A DNA stretch of 64,000 nt from Colias croceus. Taxonomy: Eukaryota > Arthropoda > Insecta > Lepidoptera > Pieridae. The stretch is taken from NCBI RefSeq assembly GCF_905220415.1, contig NC_059543.1:186001-250000 (forward strand), written 5' to 3'. The translations under genes and the position numbers were made by a program. The notes beneath the pieces were generated by a model. That model saw nothing but the letters and a program-made list of their open reading frames with translations. It did not search any database and was not told where the DNA came from. How positions within the stretch are numbered: position 1 is the stretch's first letter; every line of letters starts with the position of its first letter. Of the stretch, positions 38,453 to 48,300 are shown piece by piece.

Positions 38453-40761
38453 AATTGTCCGTATTTATGCAAAATGGAACCACTCGACAAATTTGCTTTT
38501 TTCCGTTTCTTGAAGAATACTCATTTAAAAGTGGTCTTAATTCTTATACAAACAAGAACCACATGAATTTTACCTTGGAAACAAGGTATACTAAAAGCAG
38601 AAAGGAACCACCAGCAACAACGAATAATACATATGAAGCAAAACCGAACCACAGCACCACGGGACTGCTTTGTTCAAACAAATAAAACGATATTACTATC
38701 ATGTCATTTTATACAAAACAGATCCGCAGATACTTGGTACCATTATACATTACATATATTTCTATTAATAACAATTATTTTTAATACACAAAATGGAACC
38801 AGGTTGCTGTGGTATGGTTATGCGTAAAATAAATTCATAATTTAATTGTAATTTTTTATTGCAAAATAAAACCACGAGCATGCGGTTCTATCATGCATAA
38901 ATAAATATTGTAAAACATCTGAAACCCATCATCGCTATACGGTACCAAATGCCTTGACTTGTGCACAATGCAGAATGCTTCTCATCTTTAAACAACGTAT
39001 TTCATTACGTCTTAAATAGCTCAAAGTGCAAAACTCCAATTTTTTAAGTAAAACGTCGAACATCTGTCAATATAGGTGACATTCAGCGAAGTATTTCGAA
39101 TACGTGACGGCCGTTTTTTTTCTCCGCGAAGTCAGTTCTATTGTTTTTGTTAATTACCTTTAAAATTAAATGTGAAAATGTTTAGTAATAAATAAATAAG
39201 GAAGCAATTGGAAAGAAAAGCATTGGAGACGACCACCGAAGATAATAATGAAGATACAACGGGTAAGTAGTTTTATTTAATGCATTTAAGTACTTATTGA
39301 ATGTATGCTTAGGTATGTACGCTTTATCTACTTTTGATTCATTCCCGATTGTGGAGTGATTTTAAAAAGATAGTTCACTAATTAGTAAGTACAAGAGGAA
39401 TCCTGTGTGGATTTACGTATTTTAACGACACTGTTGTTGTTCACGAAGGCGAGTCGAATTAAGAATCATTTTGTTACGATTCATCTGTCATTGTGAGATG
39501 AAACTACTAAACCCTGTTTTAAAAACAACTGTCGATGATCTAGGTACCTACCTACTATTTTGGTAAAATACGTTTAGATTCAGATTCAGTAGGAGTACAT
39601 TCAGCGCATATAATTATTTGTTTGATTTTAAAAGTCGCGCTGCCACTGTTTTGACCGGAACAAGGCCCTAGCCCGCGAAATTGAAAATTTTAACAAGTTT
39701 ATTTAATTTTTTTTTAGGTTTGGTCACTGTTGCGTGTGATCTTTAGGGTTCCGTACCCAAAAGGTAAAACGAGACCCTATTACTAAGACTCCGCTGTCCG
39801 TCTGTCTGTCTGTCCCTCTGTCTCATGAACTGTGATAGTTAGACAGTCGAAATTTTCATAGATGATGTATTTCTGATGCCGCTGTAACAACAAATAGTAA
39901 AAAACAGAATAAAATAAATATTTAAGAGGCTCCCATACAATAAACCGTGATTTTTTTGCCGTTTTTATAGATAATGGTACGGAACTCTTCGTTGCGCGAG
40001 TCCGACTCGCACTTAGCCAGTTTTTTGTACATGGCGCATGTACTTACAACATACTTAGTCGTCTAGTAGGGACACGGCTTTATAAGAACTAATTATATTT
40101 TGCTGTCGCCATATATCTACGTATAAAAGCCACGCGGCTTTATTGTTTTGTTTAAAGCTTTTATTTAATGCTTTTTTCTTTTTATTACAGAAGATAACGA
40201 AGAACCTTATACGTCGATGCCTCTGGAGAAGCTTTCTTCACCTTCAAGCGATATTCAGGCCATATTACATCTCATTCCACAATATGCACAGAGTTTTTAT
40301 AACAATCTATTAGTGATGTTGCAATAGAAGACCACATAGATGGACTAGACACGGTGGATTTCGAAATCCAATTTGATGATAACGTCGAATAAACGTCCTC
40401 TATATGTATTATTTTATATATCTTTTTAATAAAAGCTTTATTACGATATTATAAATACATAGTTTCATTTATATCATTAAATCCCTGGGTTGTGGTTCTT
40501 TTTTGTATAAGAGAAAACCTATCAATTGATAAATGTTAAAAGGAACCACATGCACATTTTCTTAATTATCTAGAGAGTTTAAAAGTATTCAGAACAAATT
40601 TATATACACATACTTAAATAAGTAATTTATCAATGAATTTAAATAAAATAAATATTAATTTTACTTCATCTAACAGAGCTGCAAATGTTTTTGTAAATCC
40701 TTTGATATCTCAAAAGTGCGTATTTGCTGGTTGGTTCCTTTTTGCTTAAATACGGACAATT
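38453..40761. mobile_element. Inner TIR element with AGGAACCAC subterminal repeats
   Basis: Left end AATTGTCCGTATTTATGCAA and right end (reverse complement) AATTGTCCGTATTTAAGCAA, both followed by aaWggaacca. Variants of ggaaccac recur along both arms, pointing inward, as expected for subterminal transposase-binding repeats. Possible coding remnants on the plus strand (an exon-like piece ending at 39262 before gtaagta and another from 40192 after an acceptor) encode acidic residues of no recognised family. It sits in intron 1 of the THAP pseudogene. Confidence 0.7.
39735..40030 (+). repeat. Interspersed repeat, 'GGGTTCCGTACCCAAAAGG'
   Basis: Starts agggttccgtacccaaaagg, contains (CTGT)n and cagtcgaaattttcatagat, and ends cgcgagtccgactcgcactt. 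This is a widespread lepidopteran repeat type; a reversed fragment lies at 30120-30215. It is the innermost insertion of the nest. Confidence 0.7.
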
Positions 40762-42747
40762 CATATTAGGTAAATTTAAGTGTTTTATTTTTCCTTCTGC
40801 TGCTCTTGGCAAAATTAATTTGTTATTTTGGAAGTGTATTCACCAAAGCAACTATTCTTAAGATTAATGACACAGCCTTGGGAGACGCACGTCTTCATCG
40901 AACATTTTGCTGATGTCGATATTATAAGTCATCACTAGCACCCAAATTCATTATTTTACTAGAACGAAAATATACAAAATAAAGCTATATTTGGTAACAA
41001 TTTTACACTGAACATAGTCTGTGAATACTCCTCAATTCAATATACATGAAAATAAGTAAATCAGCAAAGTAATAACTAATATTTCAGTCAAAACGTATAC
41101 ATACCGGTGCAAAGACAAACTTTTCTAGTTTTCATTCTTTCCGGAGCCACATCCCACAATACTGCGCTTTGGTATTATGCCACTATTTGTCCTTGACCAC
41201 TCTATATGTTTTAGACACAAATGTTTGTCACAATCACAAAAATATTCAATATTTTTCAATGTTTACTACGGAGCAATGACAGAGCATGTACATCATAATA
41301 ACGAGAACATAAAATGGCGCCCGGCCACAGTAGGTATTTGAGCTAACTTCAAATGTCAAACGGTATAGAATTAGCACTGACTGACGTATAGTCATATATT
41401 TTCACTTAGCAGAATATTCATTAGTTAGAAAGAGACAGTATTCGTTTTATTATTTCGGTATCGAAATGCATGATATTTGTATAATCAGTTGTTTGTATAG
41501 AACATTATGCCCTGTCCATAGGATTCCTTAGTCATTGCTTATAAGCGCTTATCGGCGCTTGTCAATGCTCAAACCAGCTTGTCAAAACCAGCATTGACAA
41601 GCTTGTCAAAACCAGCATTGACAAGCACCGATAAGCGCTTATAAGTTTCAAGCTTTCTTTCTGAATACACCCTAAGCATACGAGCCATGACAACCAAAAT
41701 AGTAAACAAGCCAAACAAGCTCAAAAGTCGCCGCGCGTTCTTGACAAAATGTAAGGTTGCCACATTCTAATTCTGAAATTTTAGAGAAAACTAAACAAAA
41801 TAGTCTTTTCAATAAAAAGAGTTTGATTTAAAAAAATTCAACTGATAGATCGTAGTTGTACATACAGTAAAAATAACTACAAAAAAGAAACCGACTTCAA
41901 AAACAGCTGGAAAAGTAAAATATAAAAAAGATTTGATATTATTAATTACTTAATATTATTTAGATGTGCTATTTATTATACAGGTTTGATATCGGCGCTA
42001 AAACAAAGCACTAAATCTGTGACTTAATGACAACAATACAATAAACAGCTTACAGCACAACAGTAGTCCAAGTAGGAGGAGGAGCGAGGCAGAATGAGTA
42101 AATAAAGATAAAAGACACTAATATTTCGAAGATACGGTTGAATTTAAGAACGCAATATATTTTTGTTTACTTCAGTTCAGCCAATTGCCGTATATTATAG
42201 GACGGTATTAAAATAGCTCCCGTAAAAATAGTATTTTTAATGCCTTTAAATACTTAAATGAAACATTCATTCTTAATAAAAAGGTTTAAAGTAAATGAAA
42301 GGATTTTTTTTTTTACATTTAGCGCCTAGAAATGACTGAAAATACACAAACTAGTGCTTTTTTTGCTGTTGGTATACTACCTTTTCGAAAATTGAGTTGG
42401 TAACACTGAACATTATCGTCCGATAGTTCACGGGATTATCGGTGTTGGCTCCGATATCCGATATCGGACCGGACAATGTGAAAGACAGGTACCTAAATCA
42501 TACATTTTACTTAGCCTCCGATATCGGATATCGGCTATCGGCGCCCGATATCCGATATCGGACCGGACAATGTGAAAACGCTCTGAGGATATCACCATTT
42601 TTTTCACTTTTCATAGGTACAAAACGTGCGCATGACGCATATAACTTTTGACACTTCTGACCACAGACAGAGCCTCTGACTCGAAGATGCACAGATAAAG
42701 AGAAAATAAATCTTTAATTTTTAATATAGTTCAAAGAGTATTTTCAA

Positions 42748-43010
42748 CCGACTTCAAAAAAAAGGAGGAGGTTATCAATTCGGCTGGTACTTTTTTAATC
42801 AATTGCATAGCTTCTATCGTGGGCCTTGAGCGAGGGGACCGAATCCAGAAATTCCGTAACGAAAAAAAACCTCATGCTCCCCATTTCGACGGGCACGGGG
42901 GTGTGGGGGGTGTGGCTTGAAGATTTTTTTTTATAAACATGTACATTGTACACCGATTGGCGATTACTCCGAGGTTTCTGAACCGATTTACGTGATTCTT
43001 TTTTTGTTTG
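42748..43010 (+). repeat. Interspersed repeat, 'CCGACTTCAAAAAAAAGG'
   Basis: Starts ccgacttcaaaaaaaaggag, contains gggcacgggggtgtggggg and ccgattggcgattactccga. Same family as 28916-29020. Non-coding. Confidence 0.55.
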
Positions 43011-43174
43011 TTGCGGAATGGTATTTTCTTGTAGAGATCGTCGATTGATTTATTAAATAATAAACTCCATGTGAGTTGCGAGTATTACATATTTAAACCC
43101 CATATTAAAAAATGATTCGAATAGGTATATGCTTGAGATTTAGGCTGGAGTGCACCAAGTTACTTAGCAATAAT

Positions 43175-43360
43175 CTACACTAATATTATAAAGAGGAAAA
43201 GTTTGTTTGTTTGTTTGATTGTAATGAATAGGCTCATAAACTACTGGACCGATTTTGATGAAATTTGGCATAGACAATCTTTAGACCCTGAGAAAGAACA
43301 TAGGCTACTTTTTATTGCGAAATATGTACCACGGGCGAAGCCGGGGCGGACCGCTAGTAA
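43175..43360 (+). repeat. Interspersed repeat with gcgaagccggggcgg end
   Basis: Starts ctacactaatattataaaga, contains actggaccgattttgatgaa and ends gcgaagccggggcggaccgc followed by tagta. It is the forward form of the family at 24050-24225. Confidence 0.65.
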
Positions 43361-43594
43361 TAAATAAACATGTTATGTAGAAAAACGGTTAAGTTAAAGG
43401 AAAATATTATGATTTACACCATTTGACAATTTAAGGCTGGGTTGCACCATGTTATTACAGCAAAAAGAAGAAACACATTAGACTTTCATTGATAAATTCT
43501 ATGCTAAAAATATTATGCTCGTGCAACCCATTTCGCTCTCACTGTAAAAGTTACCGTTACTGTTAAATTTGACACCAACCTTAACTATAACTAA

Positions 43595-44042
43595 AAATCT
43601 CATGTAGAGCCAAGCTTCTAACACAACACGCCCTAACTCTACAAGGCCTAACTTCACAAACTCAACCTTAGTCAAAATATGTAGCTTGGCCATTTCGCTA
43701 CATTCACATCGGCGTAAGGTGAAAAATTAATTCACTGTTCATTACTTTTGTGTTATACAATAGTTCTTGTAGTAACGAACGGCCAAGCCACATATTTTGA
43801 CTAAGGTGTAGAGTTTGTGAAGTTAGGCCTTGTAGAGTTAGGGCGTGTAGTGTTAGAAGCAGAAGCATAGCGTGCCTTGGCGGGGCCCCGTATAAAAATT
43901 TGTTTGGGGGCCCTTAGGAAGGGTAAAGATTTCTCACAAAAGCGCATGTTGGGGGCCCCCTTCGCGCGGGGGCCCCGTATAATTGATACGGCAGATACGG
44001 CGGTAGCTACGCCCCTGGTTAGAAGCTTGGCTCTACATGAGA
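43595..44042. repeat. Foldback with arms of about 100 bp
   Basis: The left arm (about 43595-43694: catgtagagccaagcttcta ... aaaatatgtagcttggcc) is matched in reverse by the right arm (43785-43859 plus 44018-44042). The right arm is split by the hAT-like element, whose removal restores the match. The spacer is about 85 bp. Confidence 0.8.
43860..44017. mobile_element. 158-bp hAT-like MITE
   Basis: Ends CAGAAGCATAGCGTGCC and (reverse complement) CAGGGGCGTAGCTACCGCC; GTTAGAAG is directly duplicated on both sides (43852-43859 and 44018-44025), the 8-bp duplication of hAT elements. The interior holds two ggggccccgtat motifs. No coding capacity. Confidence 0.85.
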
Positions 44043-44921
44043 TCTGATAACTTTTTGACAGTGCGAGTCATATGGGCTCGTCTTGGCAACATTTGACATT
44101 TTTTTAATAATGATTTCATTTCTTTTTGTAAGTTGTTTGTTGTACAAAATTTTATATGTCGATTAAATTTTTATTTTTTTTTAACAAGGAGTACACATAT
44201 ATATATAATATTTAGGGGAACCAAGTTTTAGATTATTAGATCTCTGGCGTCAAAATTTAATTTTAAATTACAGGTCTCATACAAACTCCCATCCCCTAGT
44301 TTAAGGGGTTGGGGGATGAAAGTTACAAGTTTTATAATTTTTTTGTTGTTTGTGTGCTAATACTAGCTTACATACAACATTTCAGCTTTCTAGGACATTA
44401 GGAAATACCTTAGGGAAATACCTTAAGAATTTTGATGATCATCAGTGAGTCAGTGACGAAATTAGCATTTTTTAGATATAAATAAAATCTGAAGTATAAA
44501 AACTAATGTAATTAAAACTTAATATGTTCAATAAGTCCGCTATTGACAATATATCCCGAAAATTTTGTTGATCTAGCATAATCCAATCCCAAGTTATGAG
44601 GGTTCAAAAAAACATCGAAGCGCTTCGAGAAAAGGTAGCCTTCTGACCACAGATGTTTTGTGCTTCTGACAGTGATTTAACATTAACATCAGTGTTAAAA
44701 TTATGACGTCCTCTTTATTTTCCCTAACCACTACTTTAAAATGTTTGTTATAATTGCTAAAGTAACATGGTGCAATCAAGCCTTGTTGATTGATTCTTAT
44801 GATAAGATTAAGTAAAACCCTTTTTTATGATAAACCGAAGTGCTAAAAATTACGGATGTTAACATTATAATATCAGATAGATGTGACAGGTTAAATAAAA
44901 CGAAGCTTTTTAAAAACATGA

Positions 44922-44927
44922 TTTATT
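44922..44927 (-). terminator. Candidate LTN1 polyadenylation signal
   Basis: AATAAA on the minus strand, about 460 nt beyond the LTN1 stop codon. The sequence between would be the 3' UTR and includes the small repeat at 45158-45305. Confidence 0.35.
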
Positions 44928-45157
44928 ATAATAATATCAGAGTTTAACAGTTAGAAATTTGCAATCTGTACAATGTATATAAATAATTATTGCTAAATAA
45001 ATCGAGAATACACGTAGTCAACAATGTGAATTTAAAACTATATTTCTAGACAACACTAGCGAGTATATTATTACCTAATAAACTCATAACATGTACATGT
45101 AAAATCTTAGAAAACAATACAAAAATTGCATTTAATTTACTACATAATTACACTATT

Positions 45158-45305
45158 TTTGAAGTGAAACTTCTTTAGGCGCGAGGGTAAAATTTCAAGG
45201 TCGCGTAATAGCAATACCGTCACGTCATGGAGTAAGGCGATAATTTTAGTATTTTTGAATATTGCCAAACAAGTTTCACTTCTGACACGTGTGCTCGGCA
45301 CACAC
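45158..45305. repeat. Short repeat, 'TGAAGTGAAACTTCTT' family
   Basis: Second copy of the repeat at 23868-24015, here with inverted ends (ttgaagtgaaacttcttta at the left, aacaagtttcacttct at the right). It lies immediately downstream of the LTN1 stop codon, so it is probably part of the LTN1 3' UTR. Confidence 0.55.
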
Positions 45306-45385
45306 GCTCTTTTTTGTACAGTATTTTTGTGAATATGATGACGTCATCCCTCTTCGTCGGAGCCGGGCAGCTCGTGCAGCGAGTA

Positions 45386-48300
45386 CTAGAACACGGTGCG
45401 GCACAGCGGACAGTTCGACTTCTTGCTCGTCTGGAACCATTTGCGCTACAAATAGAGAAATAACACGTTAATATCTTTAAACACTTAGAATTTCATAATA
45501 CATCGAATTGACAGAACATCTAGGTAGATTTTCAGCTTAAATCTTAATACACTTCGTCGCCGTCACTGCCGATTTACCGCAACGCAACCAGATGTAGTTT
45601 TAACGTTACGATGGTGCTTTTACAGGTCAGGCAGCTGTAACAGGTGCTTTAACAGGTCAGGCAGTTGTAACAGGTGCTTTAACAGGTCAGGCAGCTGTAA
45701 CAGGTGCTTTTATAGGTCAGGAGGCTGTTACAGGTGTTTTAACAGGGCAGGGAGCTGTAAGCGGTGTTTTAACGGGTCAGGGAGCTCATACAGGTGCTTT
45801 AGCAGATCAGGAAGCTGTGACAGGTGCTTTTACAGGTCAGGTGGCTGTTACAGGTGTTTTAACATGTCAGGGAGCTGTAACAGATGATTTAACAGGTCAG
45901 GGAGTTTTAACAGGTGCCTTAACAGGTCAGGGAGCTTTTACAGGTGCTTTGACAGGTCAGGGAGCTTTTACAGGAGCTTTAAAAGGTCAGGGAGCTTTTA
46001 CAGGAGCTTTAAAAGGTCAGGGAGCTTTTACAGGAGCTTAAACAGGTCAGGGAGCTTTAACACGTGCTTTCACAGGTCCGGGAGCTTTAACAGGTGCTTT
46101 ATCAGGTCAGGAAGCTGTGACAGGTGCTTTTACAGGTCAGGAAGCTGTAACAGGTGTTTTAACAGGTCAGGGAGCTGTAACAGATGATTTAACAGGTCAG
46201 GGAGCTTTTACAGGAGCTTTAACGGGTCAGGGAGCTTTTACAGGAGCTTAAACAGGTCAGAGAGCTTTAACACATGCTTTCATAGGTCAGGGAGCTATAA
46301 CAGATGCTTTAACAGGTCAGGGAGCTTTAACATGTGCTTTTACAGGTCAGGGAGCTGAAATAGGTGCTTTAACAGGTCAGGGAGCTGTAACAGATGATTT
46401 AACAGGTCAGGGAGCTTTAACACGTGCTTTCATAGGTCAGAGAGCTATAACAGATGCTTTAAAAGGTCCGGGAGCTTTAACAGGTGCTTTATCAGGTCAG
46501 GAAGCTGTGACAGATGATTTAACAGGTCAGGGAGCTTTTACAGGAGCTTTAACAGGTCAGGGAGCTTTTACAGGAGCTTAAACAGGTCAGAGAGCTTTAA
46601 CACATGCTTTCATAGGTCAGGGAGCTATAACAGATGCTTTAACAGGTCAGGGAGCTTTAACATGTGCTTTTACAGGTCAGGGAGCTGAAATAGGTGCTTT
46701 AACAGGTCAGGGAGCTGTAACAGATGATTTAACAGGTCAGGGAGCTTTAACACGTGCTTTTACAGGTCAGGGAGCTGAAATAGGTGCTTTAACAGATCAG
46801 GAAGCTGTGACATGTGCTTTAACAGGTTAGGGAGCGTATACAGGTGCTTTAACAGGTCAGGGAGCGTATATAGGTGCTTTCACAGGTCAGGAAGCTGTTA
46901 CAGGTGTTTTAACGGGTCAATGAGCTCATACAGGTGCTTTAACAGATCAGGAAGCTTTTAGACCTGCTTTTACAGGTCAGGAAGCTGTGACAGGTGCTTT
47001 GACAGGTCAGGAAGCTGTAACAGATGATTTAACAGGTCAGGGAGCTTTTACAGGAGCTTTAACAGGTCAGGGAGCTTTTACAGGAGCTTAAACAGGTCAG
47101 GGAGCTTTAACACGTGCTTTCACAGGTCCGGGAGCTTTAACAGGTGCTTTATCAGGTCAGGAAGCTGTGACAGGTGCTTTTACAGGTCAGGAAGCTGTAA
47201 CAGGTGTTTTAACAGGTCAGGGAGCTGTAACAGATGATTTAACAGGTCAGGGAGCTTTTACAGGAGCTTTAACGGGTCAGGGAGCTTTTACAGGAGCTTA
47301 AACAGGTCAGAGAGCTTTAACACATGCTTTCATAGGTCAGGGAGCTATAACAGATGCTTTAACATGTCAGGGAGCTTTAACATGTGCTTTTACAGGTCAG
47401 GGAGCTGAAATAGGTGCTTTAACAGGTCAGGGAGCTGTAACAGATGATTTAACAGGTCAGGGAGCTTTAACACGTGCTTTCATAGGTCAGAGAGCTATAA
47501 CAGATGCTTTAAAAGGTCCGGGAGCTTTAACAGGTGCTTTATCAGGTCAGGAAGCTGTGACAGATGATTTAACAGGTCAGGGAGCTTTTACAGGAGCTTT
47601 AACAGGTCAGGGAGCTTTAACACGTGCTTTCACAGGTCGTGAGCTGTAACAGATGATTTAACAGGTCAGGAAGCTTTTACAGGAGCTTTAACAGGTCAGG
47701 GAGCTTTTACAGGAGCTTAAACAGGTCAGAGAGCTTTAACACGTGCTTTCATAGGTCAGGGAGCTATAACAGATGCTTTAACAGGTCAGGGAGCTTTAAC
47801 ATGTGCTTTTACAGGTCAGGGAGCTGAAATAGGTGCTTTAACAGGTCAGGGAGCTGTAACAGATGATTTAACAGGTCAGGGAGCTTTAACACGTGCTTTA
47901 ACAAGTCAGGGAGCGTATACAGGTGCTTTAACAGGTCAGGGAGCGTATATAGGTGCTTTCACAGGTCAGGAAGCTGTTACAGGTGTTTTAACGGGTCAAT
48001 GAGCTCATACAGGTGCTTTAACAGATCAGGAAGCTTTTAGACCTGCTTTTACAGGTCAGGAAGCTGTGACAGGTGCTTTGTCAGGTCAGGAAGCTGTAAC
48101 AGATGATTTAACAGGTCAGGGAGCTTTTACAGGAGCTTTAACAGGTCAGGGAGCTTTTACAGGAGCTTAAACAGGTCAGGGAGCTTTAAAACGTGCTTTC
48201 ACAGGTCCGGGAGCTTTAACAGGTGCTTTATCAGGTCAGGAAGCTGTGATAGGTGCTTTTACAGGTCAGGAAGCTGTAACAGGTGTTTTAACAGGTCAGG

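Larger units (their letters stand above)
37614..41175 (-). pseudogene. Broken THAP-domain gene
   Basis: Three minus-strand pieces join with matching phase: 41175-41105, 38342-38148 and 37703-37614. The first gives PKRSIVGCGSG and ends at a gtatgt donor; its expected ATG is ATA, the first zinc-ligand cysteine is replaced by serine, and a TAG interrupts it. The second gives LPRSENRKGEWLEAIENEN, then, after a frame change, VCSLHFPESAF and DDAIPVCLP: the W, C-x2-H and AVP-type features of a THAP (C2CH) DNA-binding domain. The third gives VPVEPQIPNS and a stop. THAP domains are found in P-element-type transposases and in host proteins. Intron 1 contains the inner transposon. It is not functional as it stands. 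Confidence 0.65.
36958..41672. mobile_element. Middle TIR element carrying a THAP gene remnant
   Basis: Left end GGGCCTATTCAGAAAGAAAG and right end (reverse complement) GGGTGTATTCAGAAAGAAAG, both continuing cttgaaacttataag; 33 of the first 35 bases match. The match resumes further inside (aatgaataaggaatc, gtgtggccggcgccat) after an expanded segment of cattgacaagcttgtcaaaa repeats in the right arm (41515-41645). It lies inside the outer element and contains the THAP pseudogene and the inner element. Confidence 0.7.
36349..42583. mobile_element. Outer TIR element with TGA duplication
   Basis: Inverted ends begin GAGCGTTTTCACATTRTCCG and continue with repeated CCGATATCGG/GATATCCGATATC palindromes for some 70 bp, then a second CTTTCACATT and GTGTTRCCA on both arms. 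TGA flanks each side (36346-36348, 42584-42586). The ends and the 3-bp duplication fit PIF/Harbinger elements. Its own sequence is 36349-36957 and 41673-42583; the middle is filled by younger elements. No own transposase remains. Confidence 0.75.
43433..44784. mobile_element. TIR element with AAGGCTGGGTTGCACCA ends
   Basis: Left AAGGCTGGGTTGCACCATGT; right (reverse complement) AAGGCTTGATTGCACCATGT. A related sequence without its partner lies at 43140-43165 (aggctggagtgcaccaagtt). The interior has no transposase but holds a large foldback structure. The target duplication could not be determined. Confidence 0.6.

Noticed and set aside
39160..40395. Possible two-exon acidic protein on the plus strand in the inner transposon
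   Set aside because: The first exon has an early stop in its best start frame and the second ends early; mentioned only as a remnant under the inner element.
45817..46041. Open frame with TGALTGQGAF-type repeats
   Set aside because: By-product of the 30-bp minisatellite; repeated in-frame stops close it, and it lies in an LTN1 intron.
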